From Planctomycetota bacterium (GTDB taxonomy: Bacteria; Planctomycetota; Planctomycetia; Planctomycetales; Planctomycetaceae), in NCBI GenBank assembly GCA_023429275.1, contig JAEYWB010000948.1, forward strand, positions 1 to 6,426: a stretch of DNA of 6,426 nucleotides. The letters run 5' to 3'. A program made the position numbers and the translations under genes. This document shows, one piece after another, positions 6,396 to 6,426 of the stretch (positions are counted from its first letter, which is position 1; each line of letters starts with the position of its first letter). The notes under the pieces are model-generated. The model did not search any database, was not told the DNA's origin, and was given only the letters and a program-made list of their open reading frames with translations.

Positions 6396-6426
6396 GGCCT
6401 AGGGCCTAGAGCCTAAGGCCTGGAGC
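6396..6426. repeat. Heptamer array downstream of mfd, cut by the window edge
   Basis: GGCCTAG, GGCCTAG, AGCCTAA and GGCCTGG follow one another at exact 7-bp steps from 6396 to 6423, starting 37 bp after the mfd stop. It carries the G-first polarity that forms the left arm in the other elements, so a C-rich right arm may lie just beyond 6426. No intrinsic terminator is visible between the mfd stop and this array. Confidence 0.75.

Overview
The window is GC-rich, and its gene content and small repeats suggest a planctomycete or close relative. That is inference: a small acidic zinc-ribbon/membrane-anchor protein of a type I associate with Planctomycetes sits beside trpA, Shine-Dalgarno sequences are mostly weak or absent, and the gaps hold degenerate 7-bp and 9-bp repeats. 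No rRNA, tRNA, CRISPR array, transposase or phage gene is visible.

Layout: positions 1-112 hold no gene I can support. On the minus strand, reading leftwards from about 2707, lie trpB (1502..2707), trpA (576..1391, GTG start) and a small zinc-ribbon membrane protein (113..373). On the plus strand, diverging from trpB, lies mfd (3014..6358), the transcription-repair coupling factor. trpB and trpA encode the two subunits of tryptophan synthase and are probably co-transcribed. The other trp genes are not in the window. mfd is unrelated in function and shares only the 306-bp divergent intergenic region.

The protein genes are ordinary; the repeats are the notable part. Every gap of more than 40 bp that follows or separates the genes contains a structured repeat: a period-9 hairpin (434..503) between trpA and the zinc-ribbon gene; a heptamer-built inverted repeat (1405..1497) filling the trpB-trpA gap; three tandem ~29-30-bp REP-like palindromic units (2721..2810) just upstream of the trpB start; a heptamer array (2921..2962) on the mfd side; and a heptamer array (6396..6426) after mfd that runs off the window. 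A further heptamer-rich segment (about 3746..3844) lies inside the mfd reading frame and encodes a low-complexity stretch in the N-terminal UvrB-like module. Read in one orientation, the heptamers share a GG-phased skeleton (GGATTCA, GGTTAGA, GGCTTTG/GGCTGCA, GGCCTAG). Several elements run G-rich then C-rich, so they fold as hairpins. This looks like one family of short repeat elements that has also entered an essential-type gene in frame.
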